Shown: one piece after another, positions 23,622-31,122 of the stretch
Numbering within the stretch: position 1 is the stretch's first letter
Layout: every line of letters begins with the position of its first letter
From: UBA2334 sp049653005
GTDB taxonomy: Bacteria > Pseudomonadota > Gammaproteobacteria > Burkholderiales > Burkholderiaceae_C
Reading direction: 5' to 3'
Length of the DNA stretch: 64,000 nucleotides
Assembly (NCBI GenBank): GCA_049653005.1
Contig: JBASFL010000095.1
Location: 1-64,000, forward strand
The notes under the pieces: model-generated
What the model was told of the DNA's origin: nothing
Database searches by the model: none
Seen by the model: only the letters and a program-made list of their open reading frames with translations
Made by a program: the position numbers and the translations under genes

Positions 23622-25691
23622 AGCGTGCGCAAAAAATCTTGCAGGGCCTTGCCGTGCAAAGGGCGGCTGCCCAAATAGCCCTGCATCACGTCCACCCCCA
23701 ATGCGGTGATGGCGGCTTTTTCGCCCTCGGTTTCCACGCCCTCTGCGACCACGGTCAGCCCCAGGCCATGGCCCATTTCAACCATGGCCTTGACCAGTTG
23801 CTGGGTGCCCGGCGATACATCGAGCTTGTCGATGAAGCTGCGGTCGATTTTCAGCTCGGCGACAGGCATTTTTTGCAGGTAAGCGAGCGAGGAGTAACCG
23901 GTGCCAAAGTCGTCGATCGACAGCTGAACCCCGGTGTCGGACAGCGCGTGCAGCAGTGCAATGCTGCGGCGGCTGTCTTCCATCAGGCCGCTTTCAGTGA
24001 TCTCCAGGTGCAGCCGCTGGGGGGAGATGCCGCTGGTCTCCAGCAGGTGCTTGACGCGGGCCACAAAACCCGCGTCTTGCAGGTCACGGGTGCTGATGTT
24101 GACGGCAATGCTGAGTTGGGGGTGGGCATGGGTCCAGTCAGACAGGGTGCGAACGGCCTGTTGCAGCATCCAGTGGGTGACCAGGGTGATGTGCCCCGTT
24201 TGTTCGGCAAAAGGCACAAATTCGGCGGGCGACACGAAGCCGCGTGTGGGGTGCTGCCAACGCACCAGGGCTTCAGCGCCCACCGGGTGGCCCGTGGCCA
24301 GTGAAAACTTGGGCTGCAGCCACATTTGCAACTGGTCGTCCGCCACCGCGGTGCGCAGGTCACTGACCAGCCCCAGGTGCCCCACGCGTGCGGCTTCCTG
24401 TGCTTCGCTGTACCAGGCATGTGTGAGCGCGCTGCGTTTGGCCGCGTGCAAGGCCACCTCTGCATTGCGCAGCAATGTGTCCACGGGGGGCGGGTGGCCG
24501 GGGCCGGCACAGTCGGCAAAGCCCACCACCAGGGTCAAGTCCACCAGGTGGCCGCTGCAGGGCACGGGCTCGTTCAGGGCTTGGTCAAGCTGGCGCAGCA
24601 CGGCCTCGGTCTGGCTGCGGTGGCTGACACCAAACCAGGCGGCAAACGTGCCACCGCTCAGGCGGGCCAGCACGGGGTGTGGGGCGGGCCTGGAACACCC
24701 GCTCAGCGCGCACGGCCAGCGCCTTGATCAGGCTGTCGCCGGTGGCATAGCCCAGGGTTTCATTGACCACCTTCAGCCGCGCCAGGTCCAGCAGCGCCAG
24801 GGTGTTGCGTTGGGCGGAAGCGGCCTGCGTCGGTTGCAGCAAAGCGGCGCGGTTGGGCAGTTGTGTCAGGCTGTCTTCAAACGCCTGGCGAATGATCTGG
24901 CGCTCGCGTTGGGCCACTGTGTTTGCCATGCCGTTGAGGGCTTGGCCCACGCGGTCCACCTCTTGCAAGCCGGTCGGCGCTATCAAGGTGCTGTAGTGAC
25001 CCTCTGCGATGTTTTGGGCCCCTGATGTCAGCTGTGCCAGTGGGGTGACCACGCTGCGGGTGGTGCGCCAAGCCAGCCACGCGGCAATGCCCGCCAGCAG
25101 CGCCGACACGCCCACCATGGAACCGGCAATCCGGTGGAGCATGGTTTGTGCGTCGGCAAGCTGGGTTTCAACTTTCTGGCGTTCGTGGGTCAGCAGCGCG
25201 TTGGATTCGAGCAGCATGGCTTTGAGCGCGGGATTGACCTGCTCGTTCAGGGCCCGCGCGGCCGCCGCAGAATTGCCCGCCTCGATTTCATCTGCGGTGG
25301 CAATGAACGCATCGGCATACAGGGCACGGCAGGCGATCAGTCGGCGCAAGATGTCTTGCAGTTGCACATCGGTCAGGTCATTGCCCAATGACGCGATGTT
25401 GCCGTCGATGCGGTGGTTTTGCGCATCCACCTCGGCATATTCCGCCACCCGCGTGTCACGCGGGGCGTGCAACAGCCGGATGAACGAAACGCCCAGCCCC
25501 TCGATTTGCAACGAAAGGGCCTGCACCCGCAGCAGGCGCTGCATGTCCTGTGTGGCAAACCGTTCGGCCACCTGGCTGGCCCGGTACATCTGGTGCGCCG
25601 ATTGCAGCAGCGTCACCAGCAACAACGCCACCAGCACCCCGAAACCCAGGGCCAGGCGAGGTCCGATGCGTTGGGGCCAGGACAAACTCAT
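23618..25691 (-). pseudogene. Membrane-anchored GGDEF-EAL protein, frameshifted
   Basis: Two adjacent frames together make one protein. The first (25691 to about 24680) has a membrane segment near residues 13-32, a periplasmic sensor of about 160 residues, a second span, HAMP, and the start of a GGDEF domain (FEDSLTQLPNRAALL). The second continues with VLARLSGGTFAAWFG and a full EAL domain (EALVRWQHP, NISTRDLQ, EITESGLM, DDFGTGYSSL, KIDRSFI, EGVETE). One extra C in the minus-strand CCCC run (24681-24684) breaks the frame; removing one base restores ARPHPVLARLSGG. The GGDEF signature is degenerate (SGGTF), so at most phosphodiesterase activity is expected. Sequencing error is possible. It starts 25 bases after nrsF and precedes bufA1. 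Confidence 0.75.
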
Positions 25692-25716
25692 GGCAACCGC
25701 GAACCCGTGCCGGGGC

Positions 25717-26355
25717 TCACCACTTCAACAGCCGAGGGCCCAACGCCGCCCCTGCCGCCGCAGGCACCAACATGCCCAAGCCATTCCAGACCAACAAAAA
25801 CGGGGCGTCCAGCTCGGGGCAATGAAGGGCGTACACCACGGCACCTGCGGCACCTGCCATCAAACCGGCCACTGCACCCGTCAACGCCAGCCGCGTGGGG
25901 GCCAGGCCTTTGATGGCCCAAAAACCGCCCACGAACACCGGCACGGCCACCAGCGCGATGTTGAGGGTGCACACCTGCCAGGTGGTGCCCAGCACCAGGG
26001 CCGCGCGGTCGGCCGGGGCGGCTTGGGCCAGGGCCACGGCGGCCAACAGGCCCATGCCCAGGGCAGGCAATGCCAGGCTGGTGGGCAAGCGGCCCGTGGC
26101 CATGCCGGGGCGCGACAGGCGCAAAACCCACAGCAGGCTGATGACCGCCACCGCACCTGGGAAGGCCAGCTTCGCCCACAGCATGGGGTTGCCCAACACG
26201 TCGAGCAAGTCAGGCCGAACGCCGAAGCCCAGCATGACGGCCACCGCCACAGGCAGGCTCAGGGCCAGGGCGCGCCCGAAGCGTTTTTCGGGCACGTTGT
26301 GTGCAACCGGGGCTGCCCCGGTGGCCAGCAAAGCAATGAAGTCGTCGGTGTTCAT
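25717..26355 (-). CDS. nrsF: NrsF-type membrane anti-sigma factor (DUF1109)
   Basis: A 212-residue protein with about six hydrophobic segments (PVAVAVMLGFGV, AVAVISLLWVL, GMGLLAAVALA, NIALVAVPVFVGGFWAI, AGLMAGAAGAVVYAL, LLVWNGLGMLVPAAAGAALG) after a short cytosolic N-terminus, as in DUF1109/NrsF proteins. These hold their ECF sigma factor at the membrane until a stress signal. Two cysteines, C129 (TTWQVCTLN) and C179 (ALHCPELD), are placed like the conserved pair thought to sense metal or oxidative stress in the Caulobacter protein. The start codon overlaps the sigma-factor stop (ATGA), so translation is coupled. Confidence 0.85.
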   Translation of the reverse strand: MNTDDFIALLATGAAPVAHNVPEKRFGRALALSLPVAVAVMLGFGVRPDLLDVLGNPMLWAKLAFPGAVAVISLLWVLRLSRPGMATGRLPTSLALPALGMGLLAAVALAQAAPADRAALVLGTTWQVCTLNIALVAVPVFVGGFWAIKGLAPTRLALTGAVAGLMAGAAGAVVYALHCPELDAPFLLVWNGLGMLVPAAAGAALGPRLLKW

Positions 26356-26909
26356 GGTGTGGATCCTGTGCTCAGTTTCATCAGCGCCGCCAGTGCTTTC
26401 ATCCCCCGGTGGACCCCGACCTTGATGGCGGACTCGGACATGCCCGTTGTTGCGGCCGCCTCCGTGACCGACAGCCCTTCGAGCTTGGTGTGCACGATGG
26501 GGAGGCGCTGGTTGTCGGGCAGTTGCTGCAGCAAGGTGTTCACGTCGCGTTTCGCATCGGCGGCTTCGTGGTCGTTGGTGGCAAAAAGCGCCATGTCGTC
26601 ATCAATGGGGTCGTGCAGCGCCTCGCGGGACGAGCGGCTGCGCAGCAGGTCTATCAGCTTGTAGCGCGCCATGGCGTTCACCCACGCCGTCAGTGGCTGG
26701 TCGGGCCGGTAGGTGTGACGCTGGTTGTGAACCGCCAACAAAATGTCTTGCACAAGGTCCTCGGTGTCGTTGGGCAAAGTCGAAAGCCTGCGGCGCAAAA
26801 ACGCCCTCAGGTGCGCGCCCAGGCCTTTCAGGAACGACTGGTAGGCCTGGGTATCGCCTGCCAGCCCTTGCAAAAACAGCGCACGCAGCCGCTGTTCATT
26901 CGCCTTCAT
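26352..26909 (-). CDS. sigF: ECF sigma factor of the SigF type
   Basis: A 185-residue ECF sigma factor from the ATG at 26909 (MKANEQRLRALFLQGLAGD). Region 2 is LPNDTEDLVQDILLAVHNQR with AWVNAMARYKLIDLLR. Region 4 is LPIVHTKLEGLSVTEAAATT and GMSESAIKVGVHRGMKAL. An in-frame ATG at 26948 is rejected because its own predicted promoter has its -10 box (CGAAT, 26942-26938) inside those codons. It overlaps nrsF by four bases. Four matching promoters suggest it drives itself, doxX and both buf loci. Inducer by analogy: copper or other metal stress. Confidence 0.87.
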   Translation of the reverse strand: MKANEQRLRALFLQGLAGDTQAYQSFLKGLGAHLRAFLRRRLSTLPNDTEDLVQDILLAVHNQRHTYRPDQPLTAWVNAMARYKLIDLLRSRSSREALHDPIDDDMALFATNDHEAADAKRDVNTLLQQLPDNQRLPIVHTKLEGLSVTEAAATTGMSESAIKVGVHRGMKALAALMKLSTGSTP

Positions 26910-26937
26910 GTCGGCCAAAACCGCGCTGTCGGGTTGT

Positions 26938-26964
26938 ATTCGTTCCATAAGGGCAGTGGGTTAC
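26938..26964 (-). promoter_or_regulatory. Predicted autoregulatory SigF-type promoter of sigF-nrsF
   Basis: On the minus strand GTAACC (26964-26959), 16 bases, CGAAT (26942-26938). It is in the right orientation to transcribe sigF and nrsF and implies a start near 26931, which supports the downstream ATG at 26909. Confidence 0.75.
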
Positions 26965-27016
26965 AGGGGCAGCGCGAAAAGTTTGAAAGAAAACCGGCTG
27001 CGATTGTGCACAGGCT

Positions 27017-27043
27017 GTAACGGATTGCCCGTCCGGGCCGAAT
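27017..27043 (+). promoter_or_regulatory. Predicted SigF-type promoter of the DoxX-like gene
   Basis: GTAACG (27017-27022), 16 bases, CGAAT (27039-27043). It is divergent from the sigF promoter with about 52 bases between the -35 boxes. The transcript would start about 30 bases before the ATG at 27082. Confidence 0.7.
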
Positions 27044-27081
27044 TGGGCTCTGTCTCCCCCATTTCTCAACAAGGCCATTTT

Positions 27082-27555
27082 ATGAAAACTGCCCACCCGT
27101 CACTCCTCCAGCACGCCGTTCACGCACTGCGCCAACTGCTGTCACACAGTGCGCGATTTGACTCACTGCAACCGCTGGCCGCGCTGGTGGCGCGCCTGTA
27201 TGTGGCGCAGGTGTTTTGGTTGTCGGGCCTGACCAAGCTGCGCGACTGGGACACCACCCTCTTTTTGTTCACCGACGAATACAAGGTGCCGCTGCTGCCC
27301 CCGGCGGTGGCCGCCGTCATGGGCACGGGCGGGGAGTTGGTGTTGCCCGTGCTGTTGGCCTTGGGGCTGGGGGGGCGTTTGGCGGCGCTGGGCCTGTGTG
27401 TGGTGAACGCGGTGGCGGTGGTTTCGCTCACTGACATTGCGCCGGCCGCGTTGCAGCAACACATCCTGTGGGGGGCATTGCTCGCGGGGGTGGCGGTGTA
27501 TGGGCCGGGCCACTGGTCGTTGGACCGCTGGCTGTGTGCAGGCAAAAGATTTTGA
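27082..27555 (+). CDS. DoxX-family inner-membrane protein
   Basis: A 157-residue membrane protein of the DoxX type. Segments: LAALVARLYVAQVFWLSGLTKL with the family's SGLTKLRDW, then PAVAAVMGTGGELVLPVLLALGLGGRL split over two spans, ALGLCVVNAVAVVSL, and ILWGALLAGVAVYGPGHWSLDRWL at the end. DoxX-like proteins are recurrent in bufferin gene clusters and may handle quinone or thiol redox at the membrane; the role here is unproven. The ATG at 27082 follows a predicted SigF-type promoter. It is 150 bases upstream of bufA2, which has its own promoter but could also be read from this one. Confidence 0.82.
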   Translation: MKTAHPSLLQHAVHALRQLLSHSARFDSLQPLAALVARLYVAQVFWLSGLTKLRDWDTTLFLFTDEYKVPLLPPAVAAVMGTGGELVLPVLLALGLGGRLAALGLCVVNAVAVVSLTDIAPAALQQHILWGALLAGVAVYGPGHWSLDRWLCAGKRF

Positions 27556-27572
27556 TTTTTTTGTGCGTCAAC

Positions 27573-27599
27573 GTAACCAAACCCGCACCGGTTGCGAAT
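27573..27599 (+). promoter_or_regulatory. Predicted SigF-type promoter of bufA2-bufBC
   Basis: GTAACC (27573-27578), 16 bases, CGAAT (27595-27599), just after the doxX stop. It predicts a 5' leader of about 100 bases before bufA2 at 27706, long enough for further control. Confidence 0.75.
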
Positions 27600-27705
27600 T
27601 GACAGTCAGACCACGCTGAAAGCCCCTCGCCGGTGTTTTGAGCAACAAGCGGTCTGCGTTTCCCATCCTTGCTTTGTTTTCAACCTGTACTTTTGGAGTT
27701 TTCAC

Positions 27706-27999
27706 ATGACCTCAACCCAAGCCAAAACCGCTTCTTCGTTTGCCTTGACCGCCGCGTTGCTGGCCTTGTCGTCCACCGCGTTTGCCGCCGATGCGCCCAA
27801 GGGTTCCAACGGCAAAGCCATTGCCGCCAACGACACCGTGCATTGCTACAACGTGCACGACTGCAAGGGCAACAGCGACTGCAAAACCACCGAACACAGC
27901 TGCAAAGGCCAGAACGCGTGCAAAGGCCATGGCTTCAAGGCCGTGAAAGCCGATGCCTGCCTGAAGGGCAATGGCGTCATTGGCGACCTGAAGGGCTGA
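27706..27999 (+). CDS. bufA2: BufA2-type bufferin precursor
   Basis: A 97-residue precursor with a signal peptide (residues 1-27, ending TAFA) and a cysteine-rich core with six cysteines at 47, 53, 59, 66, 72 and 85: VHCYNVHDCKGNSDC, HSCKGQNACKGHG, ADACLKG. This is the BufA2 pattern, distinct from the four-cysteine BufA1 at 23255-23524. TTGGAG seven to nine bases upstream of ATG 27706 supports the start. It is followed seven bases later by the fused bufB-bufC gene, whose product should modify it. Confidence 0.85.
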   Translation: MTSTQAKTASSFALTAALLALSSTAFAADAPKGSNGKAIAANDTVHCYNVHDCKGNSDCKTTEHSCKGQNACKGHGFKAVKADACLKGNGVIGDLKG

Positions 28000-28006
28000 C
28001 CCGCCC

Positions 28007-29674
28007 ATGCGTGCGCTCCCCACGTCCCTGGCCACCCGCGACACCGGCTTCGGGCTGGGGCTGCGCACGCCGCACTACCCGGACTTTCTGGCGGGCCAAC
28101 AACCGCTGGACTGGCTGGAAATCATCACCGACAACTTTCTGGTGCAAGGCGGCAAACCGCTGTTGATGCTGGACACCTTTCGCCGCGACTACCCCATGGC
28201 ATTGCACGGCGTGGCCATGTCCATTGGAGCCCCCGGGGGCCTGGATTTGGGGTATTTGCAGCAAGTCAAGGCGCTGACCCAACGCATCGAGCCGCTGTGG
28301 GTGTCTGACCACCTGTGCTGGATCGGGCATGGCCCCGAGCAGTTGCACGACCTGTGCCCCTTGCCCTATACCGACGAAGCCGCGCGGCACGTGGTGGCCC
28401 ACATCCGCCAGGCGCAGGATGTGCTGGGCCGCCGCCTGGTGCTGGAAAACGTGTCGAGCTACACGGCCTTCACCCACGACACGGCCAGCGAATGGCAGTT
28501 TCTGGCCCACATCGCCGAGGCCGCCGATTGCCTGCTGCTGCTGGACGTGAACAACGTGTACGTCAGCAGCGTGAACCACGGTTTTGACCCCCTCACGTAT
28601 TTGCGTGCGCTGCCCGCCCACCGCGTGCAGCAAATTCACCTGGCTGGCCACAGCCACCACGGCAGCCACGCGGTGGACACCCACGACCAGCCGGTGTGCC
28701 CGGCGGTGTGGGCGCTGTACGCCGAGGCCTGCCGCCTGTTTGGCGCGGTGGCCACCATGGTGGAACGTGACGCCCACATTCCCCCGCTGACCGAGCTGCT
28801 GGCCGAGGTGGCCGTGGCCAGGGCGGTGGCAAGCGACCCTTTGAACGCGGTGGTGGCACCGGCCGTTGCTGTGGCCCCCACCCCTGTGGTGTTCACTGCC
28901 GCCACAGACTCGCCTGGTGCGCCCCCGCTGTGCACGGTGCAGCGCGAGTGGACCGACCATGTGCTGGACCGCAGCCCTGGCGTGCCGCCTTGGGTGGCCG
29001 GTGGCACGGTGTTTTCTGCCATGCAGCGCATGGGGGTCTACCACCACGCCTACCGCGCGCGCTTGGGCGAGGTGCTGGCCGATTCATACCCCCACACCCG
29101 CCGCTATTTGGGTGACGACACTTTCGAGGCACTGGCCTCTGGCTTCGCCGTGGCACACCCGCCGACGCAGCGCAATCTGGGGGCCTATGGCGAAGGCTGG
29201 GTGGCGTGGCTGGCCCAAGCCCACCCGTTGAACCCCGAGTTGCACGAGTTGGCCCAACTTGAGTGGGATTTGCGCGCGTGTTTTGACGGCCCCGACACCC
29301 CTGCGCTGGACGCCACCGCCGCCGAACACACCCAGGGCCAGTGGCTGCAAACCCCGTCGCCCCTGCACCCCAGCGTGGTGGTGCGCCGCGTCACCACCAA
29401 TGCCGTGGCCTTGTGGCACGCACTGGCCGACGACGTGCCCGTGCCACCACCGCAACCCCTGCCCGAACCCGGCGGTGTGGTGGTGTGGCGCAAAGGGCTG
29501 CAGCCCCATTTTCAAACACTGGGGGTGGTGTCGTGGCGGTTTTGGGGCGCGTTGGCCGAGGGGCACAGCATCACCAGCGCGTGCGATGTGTGGGCCGCTT
29601 CTGCGGTGGACCCTGGGGAGCTGGCGCAGTGGCTGCGCACCGGGCTGGACAACGGCTGGCTGCGCGCTCAGTAG
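28007..29674 (+). CDS. Fused BufB-BufC (DUF692-DUF2063) bufferin maturation protein
   Basis: A 555-residue protein joining two normally separate enzymes. Residues about 1-270 are a DUF692 barrel with metal-site motifs SDHLCW, ENVSSYTAF, DVNNVYV, IHLAGHSHHG, DTHDQPV and ERDAHIPP. Residues about 270-310 are an Ala/Val/Pro-rich linker. Residues about 310-555 are a DUF2063 domain (REWTDHVL, MGVYHHAYRARLGEVLADSY, LHELAQLEWDLRACFD, VVVWRKGLQPHF). The fusion fixes a 1:1 ratio of enzyme and partner and contrasts with the separate genes at 20823-22626. No internal stop or frame break is seen. The 3' end overlaps slyX by seven bases. Target: bufA2, seven bases upstream. Confidence 0.85.
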   Translation: MRALPTSLATRDTGFGLGLRTPHYPDFLAGQQPLDWLEIITDNFLVQGGKPLLMLDTFRRDYPMALHGVAMSIGAPGGLDLGYLQQVKALTQRIEPLWVSDHLCWIGHGPEQLHDLCPLPYTDEAARHVVAHIRQAQDVLGRRLVLENVSSYTAFTHDTASEWQFLAHIAEAADCLLLLDVNNVYVSSVNHGFDPLTYLRALPAHRVQQIHLAGHSHHGSHAVDTHDQPVCPAVWALYAEACRLFGAVATMVERDAHIPPLTELLAEVAVARAVASDPLNAVVAPAVAVAPTPVVFTAATDSPGAPPLCTVQREWTDHVLDRSPGVPPWVAGGTVFSAMQRMGVYHHAYRARLGEVLADSYPHTRRYLGDDTFEALASGFAVAHPPTQRNLGAYGEGWVAWLAQAHPLNPELHELAQLEWDLRACFDGPDTPALDATAAEHTQGQWLQTPSPLHPSVVVRRVTTNAVALWHALADDVPVPPPQPLPEPGGVVVWRKGLQPHFQTLGVVSWRFWGALAEGHSITSACDVWAASAVDPGELAQWLRTGLDNGWLRAQ

Positions 29675-29904
29675 TGGGGTGGGGCTTCGTCGCGCAGGCT
29701 GCGGAAGGTGCCAGGCCCGCTGTCGGCGGCCTGTTTGCGCAGCTGAGCCACCTCGCGCAGCAGCCAGTCGATGTGCTGTTGTTGCTCGGCCACCAGGGTG
29801 TTCAGGGTGTCCAGCAGGTCGTCGCTGTAGCTGGCCTTGATTTCCAGCTGCTCCAGGCGTTGCTCGGCCGTTTGAAGGCGTTTGGGTGTGTCGGTGTCCG
29901 TCAT
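29668..29904 (-). CDS. slyX: SlyX family protein
   Basis: A 78-residue coiled-coil protein. EQRLEQLEIKASYSDDLLDT, LNTLVAEQQQHIDWL and the terminal APPHY are the SlyX signature. Function is unknown in general. The start at 29904 is seven bases upstream of the stop of the FHA-EAL gene, and the 3' end overlaps the convergent bufBC gene. Confidence 0.85.
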   Translation of the reverse strand: MTDTDTPKRLQTAEQRLEQLEIKASYSDDLLDTLNTLVAEQQQHIDWLLREVAQLRKQAADSGPGTFRSLRDEAPPHY

Positions 29905-29911
29905 GTGTGTG

Positions 29912-31015
29912 TCAGACCAGCGCAGGGCGGCCCGTCAGGTAGCCCTGGCACAGCTGAAAGCCCATGCTTTGGCACAGCGCGGCTTCGCCCTCGGTTTCCC
30001 CTTCGGCCAAGGCCACCGACCCCAGGTCTTTGACCATGTGCACCAGGCGCGCGAGCATGTTTTGTTTGGTGAGCGAGGCCTGGTCGATGTTGCGGATCAG
30101 GGACATGTCGAACTTCACGAAATCGGGGGGTACCTCGGCCAACTCGTTCAGGCGCGATTGGCCGGCGCCGAAGTCGTCGTAGGCGAATTTGATGCCCATG
30201 TCTTTCAGCCGCTGGGCCATGAGGGTCATTTTGGCCACCTCGGCCACAGCGGTTTCGTGCACCTCAACCACCAGGTCCATGTTGGGCGCAACCGCCTGAA
30301 TTTTCAGCAGTGAGGCATACAGCGCCTCGGTGAACATTTCGCTGGGGTGGGTGTTCATGAACAGCCGCACCGGGCCAGGTATTTGGGCCGCCGCACGTGC
30401 ACCGGCCATGCGAAACGCCTGGCTCAGCGCCACCTCTTTGCCCAGCAAGGTGGCCAACTCCAGCAGGCGGATGGGGGCTTGGGGCAGCGACGGGTGTTTG
30501 CCCCGGCCCAGCACCTCGTAGGCCATCAGCCTGCGCTGGTCGAAATCCACGATGGGTTGGTAGGCCACCGTCACCAAGTCCTGGCCCAGCATTTCCAGGA
30601 ACTCGCGCTCTTGCAGCGCAAAGTGCTCGGGCAGGGGGGCTGACAGGTCGGCCATGACCGTCATGTTCATGAGGTCGGTGGCAACGATGGTCTGGTTCAA
30701 TTGGGACGACCGGGCTTTGAGCCGGAACTCCGATTTGCCAAAGTGCAGGATGTCGTCGGTGTTCAGCGCAACGGCCGTGTGGGCTTGCAGGCGTTCGCGG
30801 TTGACGAACGAGCCGTTGGTGCTGCCCAGGTCGGTCAGGCGCAGCCCGTCGTCGCCTTGGCGGTCGATGCGGGCGTGCAGCCGCGACACGTCTTTGGAAA
30901 TCAGCCGCAGTTCGCAGGTGCTGTCCCTGCCCACCTGGAAAGGCAGGCTTTCCAGTGGGATGAACAAGGCATCGCCCCCAACGGTTGCACCTTCAAGGAA
31001 CCAGACCATGCTCAT
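29912..31015 (-). CDS. FHA-EAL protein (phosphothreonine-binding plus c-di-GMP phosphodiesterase-like)
   Basis: A 367-residue cytoplasmic protein. An N-terminal forkhead-associated domain (about 15-100) has GRDSTCEL, SRLHARI and DLGSTNGSFVN, all binding positions intact. A C-terminal EAL domain (about 130-367) has YEVLGRG at 166-172 (fits ExLxR), FMNTHPSE, VVEVHETA, AYDDFGAGQSRL, VKFDMSLI and LAEGETEGE. The metal and base residues look mostly kept, so it could hydrolyse c-di-GMP or just bind it. The FHA domain suggests control by a Ser/Thr kinase, none of which is in the window. It is followed closely by slyX. Confidence 0.85.
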   Translation of the reverse strand: MSMVWFLEGATVGGDALFIPLESLPFQVGRDSTCELRLISKDVSRLHARIDRQGDDGLRLTDLGSTNGSFVNRERLQAHTAVALNTDDILHFGKSEFRLKARSSQLNQTIVATDLMNMTVMADLSAPLPEHFALQEREFLEMLGQDLVTVAYQPIVDFDQRRLMAYEVLGRGKHPSLPQAPIRLLELATLLGKEVALSQAFRMAGARAAAQIPGPVRLFMNTHPSEMFTEALYASLLKIQAVAPNMDLVVEVHETAVAEVAKMTLMAQRLKDMGIKFAYDDFGAGQSRLNELAEVPPDFVKFDMSLIRNIDQASLTKQNMLARLVHMVKDLGSVALAEGETEGEAALCQSMGFQLCQGYLTGRPALV

Positions 31016-31122
31016 GTTTCAGTGACTCCGTTGCGCGCATGTCAGCCCTGCGGGCGGGAAACCGCCCCTGGCGGCGCGCGAAACTGCATTATCGGCGCAG
31101 CCACCGCCATGGGGGCACGGGG

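Noticed and set aside
27706..29674. Methanobactin biosynthesis as an alternative reading of the DUF692 locus
   Set aside because: The precursor has a signal peptide and six cysteines over a long core, and the partner is DUF2063, which fits bufferins and not the short leader peptide and MbnC of methanobactin.
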